From Facklamia languida CCUG 37842 (lineage in GTDB: Bacteria > Bacillota > Bacilli > Lactobacillales > Aerococcaceae), in contig NZ_JH601133.1 in NCBI RefSeq assembly GCF_000245795.1, positions 999,494-1,058,756 on the forward strand: a stretch of DNA of 59,263 nucleotides, given 5' to 3'. The first letter of the stretch is position 1, and each line of letters begins with the position of its first letter. Under the pieces are notes generated by a model, which saw nothing but the letters and a program-made list of their open reading frames with translations, made no database searches and was not told the origin of the DNA. Below, one piece after another: positions 8,933 through 16,679 of the stretch. The translations under genes and the position numbers were made by a program.

Positions 8933-9761
8933 GATCAAGAATCTACGTTGGTCTAATCTCTATGTGGGTCTCATCTTCTTCTTAATGTACCTTCCCCTCT
9001 TTTACCTGATGTTCTATTCGTTTAATGAGGGTGGGGATATGATTTATTTTACCGGGTTTACCTTAGATCACTATCAGGCCCTCTTCTCAGACATGCGCCT
9101 GATGACCATTATCTTAAATACCTTTGTGGTAGCCCTCTTATCGGCTTTAATCGCGACCATTATCGGAACATTTGGTGCCATCGCCATCTATTATTACCGG
9201 ACGAACCGCCAACGTCAGCTGGTCTTGAACTTGAATAGTGTCTTGATGGTGACCCCGGATGTCATGATGGGGGCGAGCTTCTTAATTATGTTCACTTCGC
9301 TAGCGGCGATTCTGCCTTTGAAGTTTGGTTTTGGGACGGTCTTACTGGCCCATATTGCCTTCAATGTGCCCATTGTGGTCTTGATGGTGCTTCCTCGTTT
9401 GTATGAGATGAACCCTTCTATGATCATGGCCGCCATGGATCTCGGCGCGACCCCGAGCCAGGTCCTGTCCCGGATCATCCTTCCTAGCATTAAGTCGGGA
9501 ATCTTTGCGGGATATTTTATGGCCTTTACTTATTCCCTAGATGACTTTGCGGTGACGTTCTTTATTACTGGTAATGGCTTTTCTACCTTATCCGTTGAGG
9601 TCTATTCCCGGGCACGGACGGGAGTCAGTCTCGAGATTAACGCCCTATCGACCCTAATGTTCCTCTTGGCGCTTGGGATTGTGATTGTGTATTATTTCTT
9701 GCGGATCGGTGAGCAAAAGCGTACCCATAACCGGCAAAGACAAGCAAGGGGGGATCTGTAA
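8925..9761 (+). CDS. potC: Spermidine/putrescine ABC transporter permease PotC
   Basis: A 278-residue permease with six hydrophobic segments and an EAA loop (AAMDLGATPSQVLSRIILP). The start at 8925 is preferred over the GTG at 8901 because GAGGAGGT lies about ten bases before it and the family begins close to this residue. The stop codon TAA shares one base with the potD ATG (TAATG). Confidence 0.93.
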   Translation: MSKIKNLRWSNLYVGLIFFLMYLPLFYLMFYSFNEGGDMIYFTGFTLDHYQALFSDMRLMTIILNTFVVALLSALIATIIGTFGAIAIYYYRTNRQRQLVLNLNSVLMVTPDVMMGASFLIMFTSLAAILPLKFGFGTVLLAHIAFNVPIVVLMVLPRLYEMNPSMIMAAMDLGATPSQVLSRIILPSIKSGIFAGYFMAFTYSLDDFAVTFFITGNGFSTLSVEVYSRARTGVSLEINALSTLMFLLALGIVIVYYFLRIGEQKRTHNRQRQARGDL

Positions 9762-10834
9762 TGAAATCCTTAATCCGTTCGATGGCAGCCATTCTTATCT
9801 TGGTAGTAGGGATGTTCTTGGCCATCAATTATCTCCAAACGCGCCAAGGTCTACATGGCGATAAAATTATTAATTTCTACAACTGGGGGGACTATATCGA
9901 TCCCGAACTTCTGAAGCAGTTCGAAGAGGAAACAGGCTATAAAGTAGTCTATGAGACCTTCGACTCTAATGAAGCCATGCTGACGAAGGTTCAGCAGGGG
10001 GGGACCAATTACGACCTAATTGTGCCGAGTGAGTATACGGTTGAGAATATGGTAGACCAGGGATTGCTGCTACCGATCGACCACCAACAGCTCCCTCAAT
10101 TGAAGAATGTTTCGCCTCGCTTCTTAGACCAGCCTTTTGACCCAGGCAACCAGTATTCAATTCCTTATTTCTGGGGAACCTTGGGGATCATATATAATAC
10201 CAAGGAGATTCAGCCTGGGGAAATCAAGGGTTGGAAAGACCTTTTTCAGGATAAGTACAAGGAGAAGATTATGATCTACGACGGGGCCAGAGAAGTGATG
10301 GGGATTGGCCTCCAGACCCTCGGCTATTCGCTCAACGAGACCGATTCAACTCGACTGGAAGAAGCGATGTTGAAGATGAAGCAACTGATGCCGAATATCC
10401 TGGCCCTCTTGGCGGATGAGATCAAGATGTATGCGACGATTGAAGAAGCGCCGATTGCTATTACCTTCTCAGGGGAAGCTGCCATGGCCATGGAGGACAA
10501 TCCCGACCTAGATTACTTAATTCCAGAAGAAGGATCCAATATCTGGTTTGACACCCTGGCAATTCCTAAGGGGGCCGACAATATCGAAGGAGCCCACGCC
10601 TTGATCGACTTCTTGATGCGGCCGGAAGTGGCAGCTCAGAATGCAGAATATATTGGTTATGCGACTCCGAATGAAGCGGCACTGGACTTTATGGATCCCG
10701 AAATCATATCAGACCCCGCCTTTTACCCAGATGAAGCCTTAATGGATCGGCTGGAAGTCTATCGTAATTTGGGCCAGCAGAAGTTAATTGAGTATAATAA
10801 TTTCTATCTTCAGGTCAAATTGGAACCGCGCTAA
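9761..10834 (+). CDS. potD: Polyamine-binding protein PotD
   Basis: A 357-residue type 2 periplasmic-binding protein: IINFYNWGDYIDPELLKQFE near the N-terminus, SIPYFWGTLGIIYN, ITFSGEAAMAMEDNPDL and a conserved C-terminal half, as in PotD. It captures spermidine/putrescine outside the membrane for PotBC. The N-terminus (MKSLIRSMAAILILVVGMFLAINYL) is a hydrophobic signal or anchor with no lipobox cysteine, so it is probably held by an uncleaved N-terminal helix instead of a lipid, as in some streptococcal PotD. Last gene of the operon; a large terminator follows. Confidence 0.95.
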   Translation: MKSLIRSMAAILILVVGMFLAINYLQTRQGLHGDKIINFYNWGDYIDPELLKQFEEETGYKVVYETFDSNEAMLTKVQQGGTNYDLIVPSEYTVENMVDQGLLLPIDHQQLPQLKNVSPRFLDQPFDPGNQYSIPYFWGTLGIIYNTKEIQPGEIKGWKDLFQDKYKEKIMIYDGAREVMGIGLQTLGYSLNETDSTRLEEAMLKMKQLMPNILALLADEIKMYATIEEAPIAITFSGEAAMAMEDNPDLDYLIPEEGSNIWFDTLAIPKGADNIEGAHALIDFLMRPEVAAQNAEYIGYATPNEAALDFMDPEIISDPAFYPDEALMDRLEVYRNLGQQKLIEYNNFYLQVKLEPR

Positions 10835-10870
10835 GAGACTTCAGTTATAAAAACAATAAAAAGTTAGACA

Positions 10871-10932
10871 CCGAATAGCCCATCACAGGGGGAGAAACTT
10901 TCTCCTCTTGTGTGAGGGCCTTCGGTTTTTTT
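10871..10932 (+). terminator. Long hairpin terminator of potABCD
   Basis: An extended imperfect stem from CCGAATAGCCC to GGGCCTTCGG, with an inner GGAGAAA/TTTCTCC helix, is followed by T8. It is the only structure in the gap after potD apart from the repeats at 11043-11080. Confidence 0.85.
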
Positions 10933-11041
10933 GGTCTGCAATCAGAGTGTCTTTTTTTACAGCCTGCTTTCGAATCGGCTGAGATCGGAGGAGCGCTTAT
11001 CTTAATAAGAATAGGATCTAATCGAGCCAACTACCAATATC

Positions 11042-11080
11042 TTTACACAAATTTTACATGAATTATCCTAAAAATTTACA
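11042..11080 (+). promoter_or_regulatory. Phased TTTACA repeats, Pho-box-like
   Basis: TTTACA occurs at 11042-11047, 11053-11058 and 11075-11080, with start-to-start distances of 11 and 22 bases. Direct TTTACA-like repeats at 11-bp phase are the pattern of PhoP-type response regulator sites in Firmicutes. They lie about 50-85 bases upstream of the next start codon. The regulator assignment is inferred. Confidence 0.45.
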
Positions 11081-11126
11081 TTGGCTTGTTAGAATTAAGT
11101 TATAAAGACTGAAGGAGGTGAGGACC

Positions 11127-11528
11127 ATGAACCAGCCACTTATTAAGAAAGACTTAAGGATTCAAGCCGATCAACAAGTCCAGTCCTCTTTTTTAATTGA
11201 GCGTTTTGATATCCCGCCCACCTCCTGTCGTAAGCTGGTCATTGATATCATCCCGTCAAGTCGAGACTTGGCACTCGATTGTCTCTTGATCTATGATTCT
11301 CACTCAAATGTTCGGGCCCAGTATCGACATGTTAGGGGGCCAAAGCATATTGTGATTGGGGAGGAGGAGATTGAATCGTCGACTGGAACGGTCCCAGGCC
11401 CCTTGCCCACCGGGGAATGGGTGATGGTGATGCGTTCGCACTCCCAGGCCTTGGAGCCCTTTTGCGCCTACCGTTATGAGATCACAGTCCAGGTACAGGA
11501 AGCTCTTGTCGGGGACCAGGAGAATTAA
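11127..11528 (+). CDS. Stand-alone domain resembling the N-terminal part of PHP-type (CehA/McbA) phosphoesterases
   Basis: A 133-residue soluble protein without a signal peptide. The pattern of short beta strands (RKLVIDIIP, DCLLIYDSHS) and especially TVPGPLPTGEWVMVM followed by YRYEITVQV recalls the beta-sandwich domain that precedes the metal-binding PHP domain in CehA/McbA-like phosphoesterases. The catalytic PHP domain is missing and nothing like it follows; a terminator does. ATG 11127 has AAGGAGGTG six bases upstream. It could be a remnant or a free-standing binding domain. The upstream Pho-box-like repeats fit a phosphate link. Recognition is by pattern only. Confidence 0.5.
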   Translation: MNQPLIKKDLRIQADQQVQSSFLIERFDIPPTSCRKLVIDIIPSSRDLALDCLLIYDSHSNVRAQYRHVRGPKHIVIGEEEIESSTGTVPGPLPTGEWVMVMRSHSQALEPFCAYRYEITVQVQEALVGDQEN

Positions 11529-11581
11529 GCAAATCTAAAGCGTCCTTTCTATTCATAAATAGACTGTACCAATTCTTTAAA

Positions 11582-11628
11582 GGGGATCGCTCTCCCAAGT
11601 TTAGACTTTGGAGAGCGGTCCCCGTTTA
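11582..11628 (+). terminator. Intrinsic terminator-like hairpin
   Basis: GGGGATCGCTCTCC / GGAGAGCGGTCCCC, a 14-bp stem with one wobble pair extended by CAA/TTG; the T-tail is short (GTTTATG). Confidence 0.7.
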
Positions 11629-11642
11629 TGAAGGATTGGATA

Positions 11643-11781
11643 CTGACATTTTTACTGAATCTCTTATAAGTAAAGTGATATTTTGATGGGTATTCCAGTA
11701 AGAAAGGATCATTTGCCTGTGACATAAAGGCGGTCGATTATCAAATGAGGAATAGCCGTTGGCTAATTTTTAAGGTATAAT
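11643..11781 (+). promoter_or_regulatory. Promoter region upstream of the glycosyltransferase gene, possible small transcript
   Basis: The spacer of about 310 bases holds CTGACA-N16-TATAAG (11643-11670), then a TAGCC-GTT-GGCTA hairpin followed by ATTTTT (about 11754-11772), then TATAAT at 11776-11781. The last hexamer probably serves the glycosyltransferase. The first promoter and the hairpin could delimit a short RNA of about 95 bases. No ORF of note lies here. Confidence 0.35.
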
Positions 11782-11838
11782 AAAGTTTATGACGTGCAAT
11801 TGTGGCTTAAGAATATCGGAGAAATGAGGCGGACATTG

Positions 11839-12798
11839 GTGAGAGAAAAGGTATTGACGGTTGTGATTCCCTGTTTAAATGAACAAGAAACGCTACCCAA
11901 ATTCGTTAAGAATATCATCAGTGTTCAAGGCCAATTGCCAGCGGTCGAGATCGAATTGCTCTTGGTGAATGATGGCTCTCAAGATTTGACCCTTTCGCTC
12001 ATGCGTGAATTAGTCCAAATTTATCCCGAAAGTATAGAGTACCTCTCTTTCTCCCGCAATTTTGGTAAGGAAGCGGCTATTTATGCTGGTTTACAGCACG
12101 CTAAGGGAGAATGGGTGGCGATAATGGACGCTGATTTACAGGATCCACCTCAATTGCTTGTCGAGATGTACCAGGTCTTGCAAGATCCAACCGTTGATGT
12201 GGTGGAGGCCCGCCGTTCGACTCGTGAAGGCGAGCCCGCCCTTCGGTCTTTCTTTGCTAATTCTTTCTACCAAATCTTCAATGCCATCTCTGACACTCAA
12301 CTGGGTACAGGGGCGCGTGATTTTCGCATGATGCGGCGGGAAGTCGCCCAAGCGGTTGTCTCGCTCCAGGAACGTAACCGTTTCGCCAAAGGGCTCTTCT
12401 CCTGGGTGGGCTTTAATGTTGTCAGCATTCAATATCCTAATGTTCAACGATTAGCGGGTAAGACCTCTTGGTCTTTTCGCAGTTTATGGGACTATGCCAT
12501 CGAAGGGCTTACCTCCTTTTCGACTCTGCCACTCACTTTTGCGACAGGGAGTGGTCTGGTCTTGGTCCTATGGTCCTTGATTAAAGGGGTATTCCTATTG
12601 GTGAACAGTTCAGCCAATCCAGTCCTGGAGGCTAAGCAAGAGCTCCTGGTCATGCTGGCCTTCATCGGGGGACTTCAACTCCTTTGCCTTGGAATTCTAG
12701 GCAAATACATTGGCAAGATTTACCGTGAAGTCAAGGAGCGCCCCGTTTATATCATCAAAGAACACCATTTATTTAAGGATCCCCAGACAGACAGCTAA
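11839..12798 (+). CDS. Family 2 glycosyltransferase, CsbB/GtrB-like (polyprenyl-phosphate sugar transferase)
   Basis: A GT-A domain (TVVIPCLNEQETLP, LLVNDGSQDLT, FSRNFGKEAAIYAGL, MDADLQDPPQLLVEMY with the metal-binding DAD) is followed by two C-terminal transmembrane segments. This layout is that of enzymes which transfer a sugar from UDP-sugar to undecaprenyl phosphate for extracytoplasmic glycosylation (CsbB, GtrB, YkoT). No flippase or GT-C partner is adjacent. Start choice is uncertain: GTG 11839 has GAGGCGG at a good distance, while ATG 11824 and GTG 11794 have poor ribosome binding sites. With 11839 it has 319 residues. Confidence 0.8.
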   Translation: MREKVLTVVIPCLNEQETLPKFVKNIISVQGQLPAVEIELLLVNDGSQDLTLSLMRELVQIYPESIEYLSFSRNFGKEAAIYAGLQHAKGEWVAIMDADLQDPPQLLVEMYQVLQDPTVDVVEARRSTREGEPALRSFFANSFYQIFNAISDTQLGTGARDFRMMRREVAQAVVSLQERNRFAKGLFSWVGFNVVSIQYPNVQRLAGKTSWSFRSLWDYAIEGLTSFSTLPLTFATGSGLVLVLWSLIKGVFLLVNSSANPVLEAKQELLVMLAFIGGLQLLCLGILGKYIGKIYREVKERPVYIIKEHHLFKDPQTDS

Positions 12799-12801
12799 TA
12801 A

Positions 12802-12848
12802 AAACCGCTTCCGATGCCTTGTAAGGCTAGGAGGCGGTTTGATCTTTT
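12802..12848. terminator. Bidirectional intrinsic terminator
   Basis: AAACCGCTTCC / GGAGGCGGTTT with inner GCCTT/AAGGC, and T-rich flanks on both strands, between two convergent genes. Confidence 0.8.
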
Positions 12849-12855
12849 CTGAGGG

Positions 12856-13545
12856 TTAATTGGAGCTGGACGGGTTCTCTTCTTCACCCGTTAGGAAGCC
12901 GGGCCGGTGTTCGGCAATGTTTGTTGCCCATTCACGGTCGACGAGAATAAATTGTCCTCGGTAGTCATTCTGTAATTCTTTGCCGAATTTATCCTCAACA
13001 AATTCAGTCAAAGTGGGATGATAGTCTACTAAGAGTTGTTCATCTTCGGTCAAATAGAGGAATTTAAAATCATCCTCCTTGCGCATAAAGTAGCGGTGGA
13101 TGACCTTGCGGTCCGGTTCTTGCTGGGCGAAGAGGCCATCTGTTAAGAGCTTGACCACTTCCATGGTCTGGTCATCAAAGCCATTATCGATAATATGAAT
13201 CTTCTCAACGAGTTGAGGAACTGTGGTAACGATTCGCAGATGGTAGTCATCAATGTCAATCCCATCTTGAATCAGGATGTTGGATAGGCCCTTAATGATG
13301 GCTTCTTTGTGGTCATGGTAATTGGGGGCAACATAAATGAGCCAATGCTTATCTGGATCATGGTACATGATTTGAGTTTCAATTTGTCGTTTAGCCCCAC
13401 ACTGGTCGCACTCAAAGGCGAGCAGAGACCCATCGAGTAGGGACTCTTTAAGGGCAGGTTGGTTTCGGGCATTGATAGAGGTCTCGATCGTCTTACTGGC
13501 CTTGGTTTGACAGACGGGACACTCGACATGGATCGTTTGTGGCAT
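12856..13545 (-). CDS. CpXC domain (zinc-ribbon) protein
   Basis: A 229-residue cytosolic protein. It starts with HVECPVCQTK and has a second pair of cysteines in FECDQCGAKRQIETQIMYHDP, the two CxxC pairs typical of the CpXC family (probable zinc site). The rest is an acidic alpha/beta region of unknown function (LIYVAPNYHDHKEAI, LTEDEQLLVDYHP). CpXC proteins are widespread in Lactobacillales and none has a firm role. It has its own promoter and shares a terminator with the convergent glycosyltransferase gene. Confidence 0.8.
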   Translation of the reverse strand: MPQTIHVECPVCQTKASKTIETSINARNQPALKESLLDGSLLAFECDQCGAKRQIETQIMYHDPDKHWLIYVAPNYHDHKEAIIKGLSNILIQDGIDIDDYHLRIVTTVPQLVEKIHIIDNGFDDQTMEVVKLLTDGLFAQQEPDRKVIHRYFMRKEDDFKFLYLTEDEQLLVDYHPTLTEFVEDKFGKELQNDYRGQFILVDREWATNIAEHRPGFLTGEEENPSSSN

Positions 13546-13598
13546 AAATAAATCTCCTTTAGCTAACGGATTGAGTAGTCAATGAGTCTCTATTGATG

Positions 13599-13627
13599 AT
13601 TATAGCAATCTGTGGGTTGCTTGTCAT
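13599..13627 (-). promoter_or_regulatory. Promoter of the CpXC gene
   Basis: Minus strand: ATGACA (13627-13622), 17-bp spacer ending in TGC, TATAAT (13604-13599), an extended -10. Confidence 0.6.
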
Positions 13628-13691
13628 TGAAATTCCATGAAAGGCTTTGCATTCGTGGTTAAGGATAGGAAACAGCCGCAAGGCAGGTTTT

Positions 13692-13742
13692 GCGGATTCT
13701 CAACCTTCCTTTGCTTGGGTAGCGAAGAATCGCCTTTTTTGT
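13692..13742 (+). terminator. Orphan terminator-like hairpin in a 314-base gene-free gap
   Basis: GCGGATTCT and AGAATCGC can pair (one bulge) and are followed by C-T6. No plus-strand gene lies upstream to be terminated, so it may end a short RNA or be incidental. The rest of the gap (13546-13859) holds only the two divergent promoters. Confidence 0.35.
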
Positions 13743-13818
13743 TTACTAGCTCATCCTTTAATGGGATCGCTTGTCAGGTCTTTTGGGTGTAAGCGGGTTC
13801 ACTTTACCAAGGGGGTTG

Positions 13819-13827
13819 TGGTATAAT
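13819..13827 (+). promoter_or_regulatory. Extended -10 promoter of the flavodoxin-rpiA-pdp unit
   Basis: TGGTATAAT, the same extended -10 as upstream of potA and at 47857, about 35 bases before the flavodoxin-like start. Confidence 0.55.
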
Positions 13828-13859
13828 CCTTTTGTTATGAATGGTTTGAAGGGAGTTGG

Positions 13860-14411
13860 GTGGAAGTGAAGTGTCTCATTCTTTATGAATCGCGCTATGG
13901 GGCGACAGCTATTTATGCACGCGCCTTGCAGAAGTTATCGGACTTCCCTATCATGAAGTTGAGTCAAGTGGATCCCGCTACACTTGCAGATTACGATGTG
14001 GTGATTGTGGGGACGTGTATCCTGCAAGGTCAGCTATATCAAGCGGCCCAGATTAATCGCTTAATCCAAGCTTATCCTCAACCTTTCTGGATCTTATATA
14101 CGGTCGGTATCTCAACCCCGCGCTTGACAAACTTTGACCGTATTCTCAAGCGGAACTTTCAACCAGATGTGCTCAAGCATTTGGTCTGTTTCCACTATCG
14201 CAGTCGGATCAACACCAAGCGGTTCTCCTTGATGTATATGGCGGCCAGTCGGATGCAGCGGCAACCGGGAACCAGCCTGGATGATGTTATTCTGGGGCCG
14301 GAAGAGTTGCACTTGTTAGAACGGTATGGCACGACGGTTCAAGCAGAGGATTTGAAGGATCTAGACAGTATGGCAGACTACCTCAAGGCTTTGGGACAGT
14401 ACATTATCTAA
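13860..14411 (+). CDS. Flavodoxin-domain protein (HemG-like)
   Basis: A 183-residue protein with a flavodoxin fold: ILYESRYGATAIYARALQ at the N-terminus matches the FMN phosphate-binding loop (T/S-x-x-G-x-T/A), and VVIVGTCILQGQLY follows as in the flavodoxin_5 family that includes menaquinone-dependent protoporphyrinogen oxidase HemG. No heme gene is near and many Lactobacillales lack heme synthesis, so another redox role is likely. The start is GTG with GGGAG upstream. rpiA begins 14 bases after the stop. Confidence 0.75.
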   Translation: MEVKCLILYESRYGATAIYARALQKLSDFPIMKLSQVDPATLADYDVVIVGTCILQGQLYQAAQINRLIQAYPQPFWILYTVGISTPRLTNFDRILKRNFQPDVLKHLVCFHYRSRINTKRFSLMYMAASRMQRQPGTSLDDVILGPEELHLLERYGTTVQAEDLKDLDSMADYLKALGQYII

Positions 14412-14425
14412 ATGGAGGAATGAAG

Positions 14426-15118
14426 ATGTTAGAAGCAAAGAAATTAGTCGGTAAGTATGCAGCAAGCTATGTGGAAGATGGTATGGTGGTGGGCTTAGGA
14501 ACAGGGTCAACCGCCCATTGGTTTATTGAGGAAGTGGGACGCCGATACCAGGCAGGTGAACTCCCTAATATCCAAACTGTTTCGACTTCTGAAGCTTCCA
14601 GCCAACAAGCCCGTCAATTAGGGCTACCCCTCAAGCAGGTTGAAGACGTAAATGGAATTGACTTGTTGGTGGATGGCGCCGATGAAGCGACCCGGCAATT
14701 GACTGGTATCAAGGGGGGCGGGGGTGCCCTCTTACACGAGAAGATTGTAGCAGAACAGAGTCATCGAATTATCTGGATTATGGATGAGACCAAGTTGGTC
14801 GAACAATTAGGTAAGTTTCCCTTGCCTGTTGAAGTCGTTCAATTTGGTTCATGGAAGGTCTTCGATGCCTTCGAACAGGCGGGCATGAAGCCCAGCTTCC
14901 GCAAATTGGAAGGTGACCAGCTCTTTATCACGGATTCCGGAAACTATATCATTGACCTCCATCTGGACGCGATTAGCCAAGCCCAAGAATTGGCTAACCA
15001 CCTGAAGAGCATGGTGGGGGTAGTCGAGCATGGTCTCTTCTTGAACTATGCTGACATGTTACTGATTGCCAAACAAGACGGCACTATTACCAAGATTGAA
15101 CGCGCCCTTGCCGAATAA
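14426..15118 (+). CDS. rpiA: Ribose-5-phosphate isomerase A
   Basis: A 230-residue RpiA with GLGTGSTAHWFI, LVDGADEATRQLTGIKGG and GGALLHEKIVA, which contain the phosphate-binding and catalytic residues (Asp in DGAD, Lys in IKG, Glu in HEK). It interconverts ribose 5-phosphate and ribulose 5-phosphate in the pentose phosphate pathway. The ATG at 14420 would abut the GGAGGA directly, so 14426 (spacing six) is preferred. With the phosphorylase downstream it links nucleoside salvage to pentose phosphate metabolism. Confidence 0.95.
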   Translation: MLEAKKLVGKYAASYVEDGMVVGLGTGSTAHWFIEEVGRRYQAGELPNIQTVSTSEASSQQARQLGLPLKQVEDVNGIDLLVDGADEATRQLTGIKGGGGALLHEKIVAEQSHRIIWIMDETKLVEQLGKFPLPVEVVQFGSWKVFDAFEQAGMKPSFRKLEGDQLFITDSGNYIIDLHLDAISQAQELANHLKSMVGVVEHGLFLNYADMLLIAKQDGTITKIERALAE

Positions 15119-15155
15119 CTAAATAGAAGTAAAAAAGAGAGTAGGTGATTGAGAC

Positions 15156-16460
15156 ATGCGAATGGTAGATCTTATCCATAAGAAACAACAGAATCAGGAA
15201 TTGTCTCAAGAAGAAATTGAATGGATCGTCCAAGAATTTACCAAGGGGACCATTCCAGACTATCAAATGGCTGCCTTTAACATGGCCACTTATTTTACAG
15301 GGATGACCGACCAAGAAGTCGCGGCTTTGACCTTAGCCATGGTCAATTCGGGGGATCAGATTGATTTATCCGCGATTGAAGGAATAAAGGTCGACAAGCA
15401 CTCAACGGGAGGAGTAGGCGATACGACAACCCTGATCTTGGCCCCTTTGGTGGCAGCCTGTGGAGTCCCAGTGGCTAAGATGTCAGGGAGAGGGCTAGGT
15501 CATACTGGTGGCACCCTTGACAAGTTAGCTGCAATTCCAGGCTTTCAGTGTGAATTTAGCCAAGCGGACTTTATTGACTTAGTTAACCAACACCAAGTGG
15601 CGGTCGTGGGTCAATCTGGTAATCTAACGCCAGCGGACAAGAAGCTCTATGCCTTGCGCGATGTGACCGCAACTGTTCAATCGATTCCACTTATTGCTTC
15701 TTCGATTATGTCCAAGAAGATTGCAGCAGGAGCGGATGCGATCGTGCTTGATGTCAAAGTCGGTGATGGGGCCTTCATGAAGTCGATTGAAGAAGCAGAA
15801 CAATTAGCCCGGACTATGGTTCGAATCGGCAACCAGGTGGGCCGCAAGACCTTAGCGGTCTTATCCAATATGGACCAACCACTCGGCAATGCTATCGGTA
15901 ATGCCTTGGAGATCCATGAAGCCGTCCAAACTTTGCGGGGTCAAGGACCCAAAGACTTGACCGATTTGTGCCTGATTTTGGGAGCCCAGATGTTGATGGC
16001 AGCGGGTAAAGTCACCAGCTTGGATGAAGGCCAGGCCCTGCTGCAAGAGAAGATTGATAAGGGGGAAGCCTTGGCTAAGTTCCGTGAATTTATCGAAGCC
16101 CAAGGCGGAGATGCAAGCTTTATCGACCAGCCAGATGCTTTAGGCCAAGCGGCTCACCAGATTCCATTTAAGGCCCCCAGAAGCGGAGTGGTCAGTCATT
16201 GGGTTGCTGACTTAGTTGGAGAAGCGGCCATGCTCTTAGGAGCGGGACGGGCTGTCAAGGAGGATGTCATTGATCCTCAAGTTGGAATCATCCTGCATGC
16301 CAAGGTCGGTGACGCGGTTCAAGAAGGGGATATCTTGGCAACCCTCTATGCCAATCAATCGCAAGTTGATGAGAGCTTAGACCGATTGAACCAGGCCTTA
16401 ACAATTGATGACCAGGCACAAGAAGCCCCGCTCATCTATGAAATTATTGAATCCGCCTAA
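15156..16460 (+). CDS. pdp: Pyrimidine-nucleoside phosphorylase
   Basis: A 434-residue protein of the thymidine/pyrimidine-nucleoside phosphorylase family: [18 protein letters not shown], the family signature [19 protein letters not shown], then [20 protein letters not shown] and a C-terminal domain with PRSGVVSHW. It splits uridine, deoxyuridine and thymidine with phosphate into base and (deoxy)ribose 1-phosphate. The length and the Gram-positive context fit Pdp rather than DeoA. It lies 37 bases after rpiA, so the ribose it frees can enter central metabolism by way of ribose 5-phosphate, though a phosphopentomutase is not in this window. Confidence 0.93.
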   Translation: MRMVDLIHKKQQNQELSQEEIEWIVQEFTKGTIPDYQMAAFNMATYFTGMTDQEVAALTLAMVNSGDQIDLSAIEGIKVDKHSTGGVGDTTTLILAPLVAACGVPVAKMSGRGLGHTGGTLDKLAAIPGFQCEFSQADFIDLVNQHQVAVVGQSGNLTPADKKLYALRDVTATVQSIPLIASSIMSKKIAAGADAIVLDVKVGDGAFMKSIEEAEQLARTMVRIGNQVGRKTLAVLSNMDQPLGNAIGNALEIHEAVQTLRGQGPKDLTDLCLILGAQMLMAAGKVTSLDEGQALLQEKIDKGEALAKFREFIEAQGGDASFIDQPDALGQAAHQIPFKAPRSGVVSHWVADLVGEAAMLLGAGRAVKEDVIDPQVGIILHAKVGDAVQEGDILATLYANQSQVDESLDRLNQALTIDDQAQEAPLIYEIIESA

Positions 16461-16502
16461 GACCCCTTCCAACTATTATAGTTTAGCTTAAAATGTGTCA
16501 AA

Positions 16503-16570
16503 AAAACACCGAATCCTTAATCACTGGGGCTTGTTCCTTTGAAGTGATTATGGACTCGGTGTTTCTTATT
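16503..16570 (+). terminator. Intrinsic terminator after pdp
   Basis: AAACACCGA...TCC..AATCACT pairs with AGTGATT..GGAC.TCGGTGTTT over about 20 positions, followed by TTTCTTATT. Confidence 0.85.
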
Positions 16571-16679
16571 GTCGTGATTTTCACAATGCAAGGCTTTCAA
16601 TGGAGGCAAGGTGTGACAGCTTGAACCGTTCTCACTTTAAGCGCTGGAGACGGTTCATTTGATCCTTTTGCTTGGTGGT

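Noticed and set aside
11789-11827. 12-codon leader ORF (ATG to TGA) before the glycosyltransferase
   Set aside because: No ribosome binding site and no sign of an attenuator structure; probably chance.
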